Below, piece by piece: positions 44,665-53,336 of a DNA stretch of 64,000 nucleotides (positions are counted from its first letter, which is position 1; each line of letters begins with the position of its first letter). The notes beneath the pieces are model-generated. The model was given only the letters and a program-made list of their open reading frames with translations. It did no database searches and was not told where the DNA came from. The position numbers and the translations under genes are program-made. Source of the DNA: Caulobacteraceae bacterium UBA3198 (lineage in GTDB: Bacteria > Pseudomonadota > Alphaproteobacteria > Caulobacterales > Caulobacteraceae); contig DEWY01000004.1 in assembly GCA_002363865.1 (NCBI GenBank), forward strand, positions 62,001 through 126,000, given 5' to 3'.

Positions 44665-45645
44665 ATGCAGGATCTCGTCACCGTCTTCGGCGGATCGGGC
44701 TTTGTAGGAAGTCAGGTGGTGCGGGCTCTGGCCCGGGCCGGACATCGGGTGCGGGTGGCCGTGCGCCAGCCCGCCCGGGCCTATGACCTCCTGCTGCTCG
44801 GCGATGTGGGCCAGATCCAGGTGGTCCAGGCCAATATCCGCGACCAGGACTCGGTCGCCCGGGCGCTCGATGGGGCCAACGCCTGCGTCAACCTGGTCGG
44901 CGTGCTCTATGAGAGCGGCCGCCAGAAGTTCGCCAGCCTGCACACCGAGGGGGCCCGCAATGTGGCCCAGGCCGCCAAGGCGGCCGGCGTCACCAGCATG
45001 GTGCAGATTTCAGCCATCGGCGCGGACGCCGACAGCCCCTCCGTCTACGCCCGCACCAAGGCCAAGGGCGAGGCCGCCGTACGCGAGATACTGCCCCAGG
45101 CGGTGATCCTGCGGCCCTCCATCGTGTTCGGGCCCGAGGACGACTTCTTCAACCGGTTTGCGTCCATGGCGGTGCTCTCGCCCGCCCTGCCGCTGATCGG
45201 CGGCGGCAAGACCAGGTTCCAGCCGGTCTATGTGGGCGACGTCGCCCGGGCGGTGGCCGTGGCCGTGGCCAATCCCGCCAGCGCCGGTCAGACCTATGAG
45301 CTCGGCGGCCCGGCGGTCCTCACCTTCCGCCAGATCCTCGAGCTGGTGCTGAGCGAGACCCAGCGCCGCCGGTTCCTGCTGCCCCTGCCCTTCGGCGTCG
45401 CCAATCTCATCGGCCAGCTGGGCAACCTGATGGCCCTGACGCCGATCCCGCCGCCGCTCACCACCGACCAGGTGGCGCAGCTGAAGGTGGACAATGTCGC
45501 CAATCCCGCCCTGCCGGGTCTGGCCGAGCTGGGGATCGAGGCCACGGCCGTGGAGTCGGTGGTGGGCTCCTATCTTTACCGCTACCGCAAGGGCGGTCAG
45601 TTCGCCGAGCCCCCGGAACTCGACACCGGCGTCACCCCGGCATAG
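44665..45645 (+). CDS. Complex I NDUFA9-like atypical SDR family protein
   Basis: 326 residues. NAD(P)-binding fold with VTVFGGSGFVGSQVVRALARAG at residues 4-25, VNLVGVLYESGRQKF, and the Y-x-x-x-K site SVYARTKAKGEAAV. Bacterial homologues are named after mitochondrial complex I accessory subunit NDUFA9; an enzymatic role has not been proven. Its 3' end overlaps that of the HTH-citrate synthase gene on the other strand by 49 bases. Confidence 0.88.
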   Translation: MQDLVTVFGGSGFVGSQVVRALARAGHRVRVAVRQPARAYDLLLLGDVGQIQVVQANIRDQDSVARALDGANACVNLVGVLYESGRQKFASLHTEGARNVAQAAKAAGVTSMVQISAIGADADSPSVYARTKAKGEAAVREILPQAVILRPSIVFGPEDDFFNRFASMAVLSPALPLIGGGKTRFQPVYVGDVARAVAVAVANPASAGQTYELGGPAVLTFRQILELVLSETQRRRFLLPLPFGVANLIGQLGNLMALTPIPPPLTTDQVAQLKVDNVANPALPGLAELGIEATAVESVVGSYLYRYRKGGQFAEPPELDTGVTPA

Positions 45646-46772
45646 CGGGCCCGCGGCCGGATCAGGCCGCCGGTCTGGACCTGCTCGATGGCGTGGGCGA
45701 TCCAGCCGGCGCATCGCGCCGTGGCGAACAGGGCGAAGGGCGCATCCTTCGGCAGCCCCAGCGCCTCCGACAGCGCCACCAGGGCGAAATCCACATTGGG
45801 CCGCTGGCCCGTAGCGCCGGCCACCGCGGTCCGCAGCGCCGCCAGCTCCGCCGGCGGCTCGAACCGGGCCAGCAGGGCCTCGGCCCGCGGATCGCCCTCC
45901 GGATAGAGGGCGTGGCCAAAGCCCGGCAGGCTGCGATCCTGGGCCAGACGCGCGGCGATGGCGGCGGCCGGCCCCGACTGGGCGGCTTCCGAGGCCAGGG
46001 ACCGCATGGCGTCGCCCGCCCCCCCATGGCGCGGCCCAGACAGGGCCGAGAGCCCCGCCAGAGCCGCGGCCGACAGGGACGCGCCGGTGGAGGCCGCCAC
46101 CCGGGCGGCGAAGGTCGAGGCGTTCAGCTCGTGATCGGCCAGCAGCACCAGGGCCCGGCGGATCAGGTCGGCGCCCCCATCCCCTCGGGCGCAGCCCCAG
46201 GCCTGGCTTAGACGCTCGTGGATGGCGCCGCTGGCCGGGGCGCCGGCCACCGCGTCGGTGAGCACGTCCAGCAGGGTGGCGGCCTCCACCGCCAGGGCCA
46301 GGGGATGGCGGCCGAGCGCCGGGGGATCGATCCCGGCCCGCTGAGCCAGGGCCGCGAAGGCCCGGGCGCGCATGTCGGAACCCGCCGGCGGCGCGCCCCG
46401 GGCGCTGCGTTTCAGGGCTGCGCCGTCGCCGCCGCGCAGCAATCGGGCCACCGCCTCCAGAGTCTGGCTGTCCGCCAGCTCGGCGGCGTCACGTCCGCGG
46501 TAGTAGAGCGCCCCGCCCACCACGGTGGTGATGGCCGAGTCGAGCACCGGCTCCCCCCAGGCGATGGCGCCGGCGGCCACGGCGGCGGCCTTGCGTCCGC
46601 GCACCTTACGCTCCGCCAGGGCCGCCACATCGGCGGCGCGGTAGAGGCTGCGGCGGGGGTCGGCCGGATCAGGTCGGGCGGTCAGGCGCCCTCGGCTGGC
46701 ATAGGCGTAGAGGGTCTGGCTCCGCACATTGAGCCGGGCGCAGGCCTCGTCGGCGGCGATCCAGTCGGTCAT
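45597..46772 (-). CDS. Citrate synthase homologue with N-terminal helix-turn-helix
   Basis: 391 residues. Residues ~1-60 form a MerR-like DNA-binding helix-turn-helix (WIAADEACARLNVRSQTLYAYASRG-type helices); the rest is a type-II citrate synthase fold. Catalytic positions: histidine in GPRHGGAGDA, histidine in PGFGHALYPEGDPRA (the usual GHRVY reads GHALY), aspartate D328 in NVDFALVAL (usual NVDFYS). The changed neighbours suggest weak or altered catalysis. Divergent from a second homologue; it may be enzyme, regulator, or both. Confidence 0.85.
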   Translation of the reverse strand: MTDWIAADEACARLNVRSQTLYAYASRGRLTARPDPADPRRSLYRAADVAALAERKVRGRKAAAVAAGAIAWGEPVLDSAITTVVGGALYYRGRDAAELADSQTLEAVARLLRGGDGAALKRSARGAPPAGSDMRARAFAALAQRAGIDPPALGRHPLALAVEAATLLDVLTDAVAGAPASGAIHERLSQAWGCARGDGGADLIRRALVLLADHELNASTFAARVAASTGASLSAAALAGLSALSGPRHGGAGDAMRSLASEAAQSGPAAAIAARLAQDRSLPGFGHALYPEGDPRAEALLARFEPPAELAALRTAVAGATGQRPNVDFALVALSEALGLPKDAPFALFATARCAGWIAHAIEQVQTGGLIRPRARYAGVTPVSSSGGSAN

Positions 46773-46781
46773 GGCCCATAC

Positions 46782-46806
46782 ATTGATTATATTGATCAAG
46801 ATTGAC
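46782..46806. promoter_or_regulatory. Candidate operator: three ATTGAT-type direct repeats
   Basis: ATTGAT (46782-46787), ATTGAT (46791-46796) and ATTGAC (46801-46806), spaced 9 and 10 bases, i.e. about one helical turn, with a TTGATCAA palindrome inside. It lies in the 88-base divergent gap between the two citrate synthase homologues. Binding by the HTH protein is a guess. Confidence 0.4.
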
Positions 46807-46860
46807 GGTTGAGCTTGGCGGTCGAAATCCTCGCGCGCAAGTCTGAACTGGAGTTTCCCC

Positions 46861-47967
46861 ATGACCGCTCCCCACGCGCCCCCGCCCGAAGGCCTCGAAG
46901 GCGTCGTCGCCGCCCGCACTGTCCTGTCGGAGGTGGACGGCCAGGCTGGCCGCCTGGTCATCCGCGGCCGCTCCCTGGACGATCTGGCCGGATCGACCCG
47001 CTTCGAGGACCTCATCAGCCTGTTGTTCGAGGGCTTTTTCGAGGATCTGCCGGCCGATCTCACCGCAGCCCTGGGCGAGGCCCGGGCCGAGGTGTTCGCC
47101 CAGGCGGCCTATCTGGACGCCGGTCTCGCCGCCCTGGAGCCAGTGGAGGCCGTCCGCGCCCTGATGGCCCGGCTCCCCGACGGGGACGATCTGGCCACGG
47201 CCCTGAGGCTGATCGCCGCGCCGGCGGTGTTCACCCCGGCCGTGGTCCGGGTCCAGGCGGGCCAGAGCCCCATCGCCCCCGATCCCGCCCTGCCCCACGC
47301 CGCCGACATCCTGCGGATGCTGACCGGCGCGACGCCGACGGCGGCCCAGGTCGCGGGCCTGGACGCCTATCTGGTGACCGTCTCCGACCATGGCCTGAAC
47401 GCCTCGACCTTTGCAGCGAGGGTGGTGGCATCGACCCGGGCGGGCCTGACCTCGGCGATCCTGGCCGGGATCAGCGCCCTGAAGGGCCCGCTGCATGGCG
47501 GCGCGCCGGGTCCGGTCATCGAGATGCTGGACGGGATCGGCGCGCCGGAAAACGCCCGGGCCTGGATCGAGGCGGCCCTGGCCCGCGGCGAGCGGCTGAT
47601 GGGCTTTGGCCACCGCATCTACCGGGTCCGCGACCCAAGGGCCGATGCGTTGAAAGGGCCCGTGCGGGCCATGGCCCAGGGGACCGGGGCGCGCCCTGGC
47701 CGCGTGGCCTTCGCCGAGGCGGTGGAGGCCGCGGCCCTGGATATTCTCAAGACCCACAAGCCCGACCGGCCGCTCGACACCAATGTGGAGTTCTACACCG
47801 CGCTCCTGCTGGAGGCGCTGGACTTCCCGCCCCAGGCCTTCACCTGCGTCTTCGCCATGGGCCGGGTGGCCGGATGGCTGGCCCATGCCCGCGAGCAGCT
47901 GGCCGGCGGGCGGCTGGTGCGGCCGCAGTCGGTCTATGTGGGCCCTGAGCCCCGCAAGGCGGCCTGA
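46861..47967 (+). CDS. Citrate/2-methylcitrate synthase family protein
   Basis: 368 residues. Condenses acetyl- or propionyl-CoA with oxaloacetate in family members. Catalytic histidines are in GPLHGGAPG and MGFGHRIYRVRDPRA; the usual catalytic aspartate of NVDFY is glutamate here (E310, NVEFYTALLL), which I recall from this subfamily. No N-terminal HTH. A role as main TCA citrate synthase is unlikely (the gltA type is larger). Confidence 0.85.
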   Translation: MTAPHAPPPEGLEGVVAARTVLSEVDGQAGRLVIRGRSLDDLAGSTRFEDLISLLFEGFFEDLPADLTAALGEARAEVFAQAAYLDAGLAALEPVEAVRALMARLPDGDDLATALRLIAAPAVFTPAVVRVQAGQSPIAPDPALPHAADILRMLTGATPTAAQVAGLDAYLVTVSDHGLNASTFAARVVASTRAGLTSAILAGISALKGPLHGGAPGPVIEMLDGIGAPENARAWIEAALARGERLMGFGHRIYRVRDPRADALKGPVRAMAQGTGARPGRVAFAEAVEAAALDILKTHKPDRPLDTNVEFYTALLLEALDFPPQAFTCVFAMGRVAGWLAHAREQLAGGRLVRPQSVYVGPEPRKAA

Positions 47968-48037
47968 TCGCAAGCCGGCGTCGGTGGGGGCGGAATCTCC
48001 CGCTGGCGCCGGCTGAGCCAGGGGCTAGGATCGGGAG

Positions 48038-48982
48038 ATGACCGCATCCGCCTCTTCCCCTGCGCTGGCCCCGGCCCAGGCCGCCGCCCTCACCCGCAGG
48101 ATCACCCTGCTGTCGGTGGCCGTGGCCCTGATCCTGGTGGCCCTGAAGACCGGGGCCTGGCTGGCCAGCGGCTCGGTGGCGGTGCTGGCCTCGTTGGCCG
48201 ATTCGGGGCTCGACCTGATCGCCTCCCTGATCACCTTCTTCGCCGTCCGCTACGCCGTGGCCCCGCCAGACGCCGAGCACCGGTTCGGCCATGGCAAGGC
48301 CGAAGCCTTCGCCAGCCTGATGCAGGCGGGCCTGGTCTTCGCCTCGGCCGCCCTGGTGGGGCGCGAGGCCATCGCCAGCCTGCTCGATCCTAAAACCATC
48401 ACCCACGGGGGCTGGGCCATGGCGGTCATGGCCGCCTCCATTGCGCTCACCGGCCTGTTGGTGACCGCCCAGACGCGGGTGCTGAAGCAGACCCAGTCGG
48501 TGGCGGTCTCCGGCGACCGAGCGCACTATTTTTCGGACCTCGCCTCCAACCTCGCCGCCCTGCTGGGCGTGGCCGGCGCGGCTCTGCTGGGCTTCACCAG
48601 CCTGGACGGGGCGGCGGGACTGATCGTCGCGGCCCTGCTGGTCTGGGCCGCCATCGGGGTCTTCCGTGAGGCCGCCCACCAGCTCATGGATCACGAGCTA
48701 CCCGAAGAGCAGCGGGCCCTGATCGTCCGGCTGATGACCCAGGACCCGCGCCTGACCGACATCCACCAACTGCGTACAAGGGCCTCAGGCCCCTATGTGC
48801 ACATCCAGATGCACGCCGACCTGGACCCCGACCTGACCCTGGACGCCGCCCACCAGGTCATAGTCGAGGCCGAAAACCGGCTGCTGGAGCACTTTCCGGC
48901 CGCAGACATTCTGATCCATGCCGATCCCCGGGGCCGGGCTGAGCCCCATGGCGGCGCGTTTGCGGAAACAGCCGCGACCTGA
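48038..48982 (+). CDS. Cation diffusion facilitator transporter (FieF/ZitB family)
   Basis: 314 residues. Proton-driven efflux of divalent metals such as zinc or iron across the inner membrane. Six transmembrane segments fill residues ~20-215, with metal-site residues in LADSGLDLIASL (D-x-x-x-D) and RAHYFSDLASNL (H-x-x-x-D), and DAEHRFGHGKAE in the second loop. A C-terminal cytoplasmic domain (~216-300) has HQLMDHELPEEQ and VHIQMHADLDPDLTLDAAH. Likely a single-gene unit. Confidence 0.93.
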   Translation: MTASASSPALAPAQAAALTRRITLLSVAVALILVALKTGAWLASGSVAVLASLADSGLDLIASLITFFAVRYAVAPPDAEHRFGHGKAEAFASLMQAGLVFASAALVGREAIASLLDPKTITHGGWAMAVMAASIALTGLLVTAQTRVLKQTQSVAVSGDRAHYFSDLASNLAALLGVAGAALLGFTSLDGAAGLIVAALLVWAAIGVFREAAHQLMDHELPEEQRALIVRLMTQDPRLTDIHQLRTRASGPYVHIQMHADLDPDLTLDAAHQVIVEAENRLLEHFPAADILIHADPRGRAEPHGGAFAETAAT

Positions 48983-49096
48983 AGCCGCAGAGGCGCCCAA
49001 AGGGGGCCGCCGCAGGCTTCGTAAACGCGGCCTTAAGGCCCGTCGGGGTCTAACGGGCCCTGATCAAACTGACCGCATTCGCGGCGAAATGCCGGC

Positions 49097-49783
49097 ATGA
49101 GCGTCCAACGCACCCTTTACCACTTTCCGCTCGACCCGGCCTCGCGGCAGGTCCGTCTGGCGCTCGGCGAAAAGCGCCTGGCGTTCGAGGACGTGGTCGT
49201 CCGCTACTGGGAGCAGCCCGACGATCTCTCGGCGCTCAATCCGTCGGGCCTGACGCCGGTGCTGGTGGAGGACGGGCCGGAGGGCCGGCTGGTGCTGTGT
49301 GAGAGCCGCGCCATCCTCGACTATCTGGAGGAACGCCATCCCGAACCCGCCCTCCTGGGTCGGGAGGCCGCCGACCGGGCCGAGGCCCGCCGCCTCCTGC
49401 AATGGTTCGACCGCAAGTTCGATTACGAGGTCGGCTCCTTCCTGCTGCACGAAAAGATGGAAAAGCGCCTGCTGCGCATGGGGGCGCCGGATCTGGCCGC
49501 CCTGCGTCGCGGACGTGAGGCCCTGCGGATCCATCTGACCTATCTGGCGAGCCTTTTGGCCGAGCGCGACTGGCTGGCGGGACGCAGGCTTAGCCTCGCC
49601 GACTTCGCCGGGGCGGCGCACCTGTCGGTGATCGACTATTTCGGCGACGTGCCCTGGCGCGACTTCCCGGTCGTCAAGACGTGGTACATGACGGTGAAGT
49701 CCCGGCCCTGCTTCCGGCCGCTGCTCGCCGATCGCTGGCCGGGGCTCGCGCCCGCGGCCCATTATGACGATCTCGATTTCTGA
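49097..49783 (+). CDS. Glutathione S-transferase family protein, probably FzlA-like division protein
   Basis: 228 residues with GST N-terminal domain (FPLDPASRQVRLALGEK, NPSGLTPVLVEDG, LCESRAILDYLEE) and C-terminal helical domain. FzlA is the GST homologue that binds FtsZ filaments and is needed for constriction in Caulobacter; length, the WEQPDDLSALNPSG stretch and the conserved end HYDDLDF fit my memory of it. An ordinary GST remains possible. The 3' end overlaps queG by 20 bases. Confidence 0.7.
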   Translation: MSVQRTLYHFPLDPASRQVRLALGEKRLAFEDVVVRYWEQPDDLSALNPSGLTPVLVEDGPEGRLVLCESRAILDYLEERHPEPALLGREAADRAEARRLLQWFDRKFDYEVGSFLLHEKMEKRLLRMGAPDLAALRRGREALRIHLTYLASLLAERDWLAGRRLSLADFAGAAHLSVIDYFGDVPWRDFPVVKTWYMTVKSRPCFRPLLADRWPGLAPAAHYDDLDF

Positions 49784-50897
49784 AACCCCTGAAGCGCTGA
49801 TCCGTCGTCAAGCCCTCGCCCTGGGCTTCGACGACTGCCGCCTGGCCCGGGCCGATCAGCCCTGGAGCGCCGGCGAGCGGCTGGCCGAGTTCGTCGCCGA
49901 GGGCCGCCACGGGGAGATGGCCTGGCTGGAAACCACCCTGGAGCGCCGGTCGCACCCTCAGGCCATGTGGGACGGCGCCCGCTCAGCCGTCATGCTGGGG
50001 GTCAATTACGGCCCCGACCACGACCCCCGGGACGTCCTGGAGCACCCCGACCGCGGCGCCATCTCGGTCTATGCGCAAGGCTCGGACTATCACGAGGTCA
50101 TCAAGAAGCGGCTCAAGCAGCTGGCGAGCTGGATGGCCCAGACCTTCGGCAGCGAGGTGAAGGTGTTTGTCGACACCGCCCCGCTGCTGGAAAAACCCCT
50201 GGCGGAGGCCTCGGGCCTGGGCTGGCAGGGCAAGCACACCAACCTCGTCTCCCGCCAGTTCGGCTCCTGGCTGTTCATCGGCTCGGTGCTCACCTCGCTG
50301 GAGCTTGAGCCCGATCCGCCGGGCGAGGACGCCTGCGGCTCCTGCCGCGCCTGCCAGGACGTCTGTCCGACCGACGCCTTTCCCGCGCCCTATCAGCTCG
50401 ATGCGCGGCGCTGCATCTCCTATCTGACCATCGAACTCTCAGGCCCGATTCCGGCGGAGTTCCGCTCCGCGCTCGGCAATCGCATCTATGGCTGCGACGA
50501 CTGCCTGGCCGTCTGTCCCTGGAACAAGTTCGCGCAAGGCGCCCGTGAGCAGCAGCTCCAGGCCCGCGAGGTCCTGAAGGCGCCTCGCCTGGAAGACCTC
50601 GCCGCCCTGGACGACGCCGCCTTCCGCGCCCTGTTCACCAAGAGCGCCGTCAAGCGCCTGGGCCGCGACCGGTTCGTCCGCAACGTCCTCTACGCCCTCG
50701 GCAACAGCGGGGACCCGGGGATGGTCCCGGCCGTCCGGGCGCGGCTGAGCGATGAGGCTCCCGTGGTCCGCGGGGCGGCGGTCTGGGCGCTCGCCCGGCT
50801 GCTGCCAGCGGACGCCTTCGCCGCCGAGCGGGCGCTGGCCCTGTCGAGCGAGGTCGATGAGGCGGTGCGGGCGGAGTGGGGGCCAGGCGTGCCCTAA
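49764..50897 (+). CDS. queG: Epoxyqueuosine reductase QueG
   Basis: Cobalamin- and iron-sulfur-dependent enzyme for the last step of queuosine synthesis in tRNA. It has 377 residues: substrate/cobalamin domain with YAQGSDYHEVIKKRL and VDTAPLLEKPLAEASGLGWQGKH-type motif, two 4Fe-4S clusters from CGSCRACQDVCP and CDDCLAVCPWNKFA, and a C-terminal HEAT-like repeat region. Starts within the GST gene, so coupled. Confidence 0.95.
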   Translation: MTISISETPEALIRRQALALGFDDCRLARADQPWSAGERLAEFVAEGRHGEMAWLETTLERRSHPQAMWDGARSAVMLGVNYGPDHDPRDVLEHPDRGAISVYAQGSDYHEVIKKRLKQLASWMAQTFGSEVKVFVDTAPLLEKPLAEASGLGWQGKHTNLVSRQFGSWLFIGSVLTSLELEPDPPGEDACGSCRACQDVCPTDAFPAPYQLDARRCISYLTIELSGPIPAEFRSALGNRIYGCDDCLAVCPWNKFAQGAREQQLQAREVLKAPRLEDLAALDDAAFRALFTKSAVKRLGRDRFVRNVLYALGNSGDPGMVPAVRARLSDEAPVVRGAAVWALARLLPADAFAAERALALSSEVDEAVRAEWGPGVP

Positions 50898-50920
50898 GCA
50901 CCGCGGCCCAAACATCATCC

Positions 50921-51007
50921 GTCATTCCCGGCCCCGTGCCGGGAATCCCTCGCGACGCTCGCGCCTGCCCTCGACAGGGATGCTCGGGACAAGCCCGAGC
51001 ATGACGC
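50921..51007. repeat. Intergenic palindromic repeat, copy C (divergent)
   Basis: Hairpin ATGCTCGGG (50980-50988), loop ACAAG, CCCGAGCAT (50994-51002), preceded by another stem ATTCCCGGC/GCCGGGAAT. Same plan as copies A and B with paired base changes. Between convergent queG and the crotonase gene. Confidence 0.75.
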
Positions 51008-51029
51008 TGGAGAGACGCCGAGCACGCCC

Positions 51030-51848
51030 TCAGTCGGCGTAGACCGCCGTCCGCTTCTCCATGTTCGACATCACCGCTTCCTTCTGGTTGGGGGTGCCGA
51101 TCACCGCCCCCTGCTCGGCGCTCTCGGCCAGCAGGATGTCGTGCTGGCTGGCCGGGGTCTCGGACAGTTCGATCAGGCGCTTGGCCCCGCGGATCGCCGT
51201 CGGGCTCTTGGCCGCGATCTCCCGCGCCAGGGCCAGGGCCTCGGCCAGGGGATCTGCGCAGACCCGGGTGGCGAAGCCCAGGCGCTGGGCCTCCTCGCCG
51301 TCGAAGATGCGGCCGGAATAGGTGAGCTCGCGGATCACGTCGCCCCGGGCCAGGTGGCGCATCAGCACCATGCCGCCCATGTCAGGCACCAGACCCCACT
51401 TGATCTCCATCACCGCCATCCGCGTGTCGGCCGTCACGAAGCGCATGTCCGGGGCGAGAGCCAGCTGGAAGCCGCCGCCAAAGGCCACCCCATGGATGGC
51501 CGCGATCACCGGAACCGGCTGTTCGCGCCAGACCATGACGGCGTGCTGGGCCCGGTTGGAGCCGCCAGGGGTACGATTGGGGGTCAGCAGGGTCCCGCCA
51601 TCGGCCGCCCCACGGTTGCGCTCACCCGAGGCCATCGCGGCGAAGGAGCCCATGTCGAGGCCCGCGCAGAAGGCGCGTCCCTCCCCCGACAGCACCACGG
51701 CGCGCGCGCCCTGAGTGGTCTTCAACGCCTCGCCGGTCTCGATCAGGGCCGAGAACATGGCGTCGTCCAGGGCGTTCATCTTGTCGGTGCGGACCATGCG
51801 CACGTCGGCGACGCCGTCCTTGATCTCCACCTTCACCCGGTCGTTCAT
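51030..51848 (-). CDS. Crotonase/enoyl-CoA hydratase family protein
   Basis: 272 residues. CoA-ester fold: oxyanion-hole segments GRAFCAGLDMGSF and IHGVAFGGGFQLALAPD, followed by MGGMVLMRHLARG. The start is ATG 51846-51848: GGGAGG at 51855-51860 is six bases upstream, whereas the ATG at 51852-51854 directly touches it. Catalytic acid positions differ among crotonases, so hydratase versus isomerase cannot be decided. Confidence 0.87.
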   Translation of the reverse strand: MNDRVKVEIKDGVADVRMVRTDKMNALDDAMFSALIETGEALKTTQGARAVVLSGEGRAFCAGLDMGSFAAMASGERNRGAADGGTLLTPNRTPGGSNRAQHAVMVWREQPVPVIAAIHGVAFGGGFQLALAPDMRFVTADTRMAVMEIKWGLVPDMGGMVLMRHLARGDVIRELTYSGRIFDGEEAQRLGFATRVCADPLAEALALAREIAAKSPTAIRGAKRLIELSETPASQHDILLAESAEQGAVIGTPNQKEAVMSNMEKRTAVYAD

Positions 51849-51906
51849 GAGCATCCTCCCGCATCTCCCGGCTTGCGCGCCGGTGTCGGGGAAAGACTGT
51901 CACGGA

Positions 51907-52743
51907 TCAGCCGGGCGGGCGATGGCGGATCAACGCCTCCTGGGTCGCCGAGGCCACCAGCCGGCCCTGGCGGTCGAAGATCGAGCCCCGGTTGAAACCA
52001 CGCCCGCCTGAGGCCGAGGGGCTGTCCTGGACATAGAGATGCCAGTCGGAGAAGTCGCTGGGACGGTGGAACCACAGGGTATGGTCCAGGCTCGCCACCT
52101 GCAGGTGGGCGTGCGGGACCGGATGGGGCCGGAGGCTGGCGTCCAGCAGGCTCATGTCCGAGCCATAGGCGAGCGCGCACTGGTTGACCGCCACATCGGT
52201 CCCCACAGACTGCCGGGCCTTGAACCAGACATTGTAGAGCGGGGCCATGGGTTTTGTCTGGTCGCGGCGCTGCGGATCGATGGGCCGGACCTCCACCGGC
52301 CAGTCCCGGTCCCGGGGCGGAACCCCGTCGGCCTCGCGCAGCTGCTCCTCGTTCAGCAGGTCCTCCGGCGCCGGCACGACAGGCGGCTGATCCTGGTGTT
52401 CGAATCCGTCCTCCGGGACCTGGAAGGAGGCGGCCAGGTTAAAGATCTGCTTGCCGTTCTGGATGGCGGTGACGCGACGCACCGAGAAGGAGCCGCCGTC
52501 GCGGGCCCGGTCCACCTGGAACAGGATCGGGATGGACGGGTCGCCCGGGCGGATGAAATAGGCGTGCATTGAATGGCACAGCCGGCCCTCGATGGTGCGA
52601 TAGGCCGCGGTCAGGGCCTGGGCCACCACTTGTCCGCCATAGATCCGCTGGCCTTGGCGAGCCGGCGTCAGGCCACGGTAGAGATCGAGCTCAATCTGTT
52701 CGAGATCGAGGATCTCCAGCAGTTCGTTCTGCGGTTCGCTCAT
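51907..52743 (-). CDS. tesB: Acyl-CoA thioesterase II
   Basis: Hydrolyses acyl-CoA esters. It has 278 residues with a double hot-dog fold: RIYGGQVVAQALTAA, LCHSMHAYFIRPGDPSIPI, VRRVTAIQNGKQIF in the first half, LDHTLWFHRPSDFSDWHLYVQDSPSASGGRG-type motif in the second. Its start codon overlaps the rfbC stop. Confidence 0.94.
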   Translation of the reverse strand: MSEPQNELLEILDLEQIELDLYRGLTPARQGQRIYGGQVVAQALTAAYRTIEGRLCHSMHAYFIRPGDPSIPILFQVDRARDGGSFSVRRVTAIQNGKQIFNLAASFQVPEDGFEHQDQPPVVPAPEDLLNEEQLREADGVPPRDRDWPVEVRPIDPQRRDQTKPMAPLYNVWFKARQSVGTDVAVNQCALAYGSDMSLLDASLRPHPVPHAHLQVASLDHTLWFHRPSDFSDWHLYVQDSPSASGGRGFNRGSIFDRQGRLVASATQEALIRHRPPG

Positions 52744-53300
52744 CAGAAATGGGCCTCCGGCATGTCCTTCAGGCGGGGCAGGACCTTGTCCTTGTCCGAG
52801 GTGATGGCCGCCTCGGCGCTGACCGGCCAGTCGATGGCCAGGTCCGGGTCGTTCCAGATCACGCCGCCTTCACAGTCCGGAGCGTAGAGCCCGTCCACCT
52901 TGTAGAACAGCTCGCAGTCGTCGGTGAGCGTGCAATAGCCGTGCGCGAAACCCCGGGGCACCAGCAGCTGCTCGCCGCCCTCGGCGGTCAGCCCCGCGCC
53001 GACCCACTGGCCAAAGGTCGCCGAGCCGGGCCGCACGTCGACGGCGACGTCATAGATGGCGCCCCGCAGCACCCGCACCAGCTTGGCCTGGGGATGGGGC
53101 GCGGTCTGGAAATGCAGGCCCCGCACCGTGCCCTTTTTCGCGTTGAAAGCCTGATTATCCTGCACGAAATCGCAGGCGAGGCCGGCCTCGCCCAGGGTCT
53201 TGCGGCTCCAGGTCTCGGCGAACCAGCCCCGCGCATCGCCATGGCGCTTGGGCGTGATAAGCAGAACCTCGGGCAGGGCGAGCGGAGTGATGGCGGTCAT
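52743..53300 (-). CDS. rfbC: dTDP-4-dehydrorhamnose 3,5-epimerase
   Basis: Epimerase of dTDP-rhamnose synthesis for surface polysaccharides. It has 185 residues: PEVLLITPKRHGDARGWFAE-type start, FVQDNQAFNAKKGTVRGLHFQ with the catalytic histidine, and VPRGFAHGYCTLTDDCELFYKV. The other rfb genes are not in the window; a glycosyltransferase gene is divergent, 36 bases away, which fits polysaccharide work. Confidence 0.94.
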   Translation of the reverse strand: MTAITPLALPEVLLITPKRHGDARGWFAETWSRKTLGEAGLACDFVQDNQAFNAKKGTVRGLHFQTAPHPQAKLVRVLRGAIYDVAVDVRPGSATFGQWVGAGLTAEGGEQLLVPRGFAHGYCTLTDDCELFYKVDGLYAPDCEGGVIWNDPDLAIDWPVSAEAAITSDKDKVLPRLKDMPEAHF

Positions 53301-53336
53301 GGAACTCTACGTGTCGGTGTTGGAGCGCGCCTTCGC

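Noticed and set aside
46809..47948. 379-residue frame in the second plus frame over the citrate synthase gene
   Set aside because: Gly/Arg/Pro-rich shadow; the other frame gives a complete citrate synthase fold.
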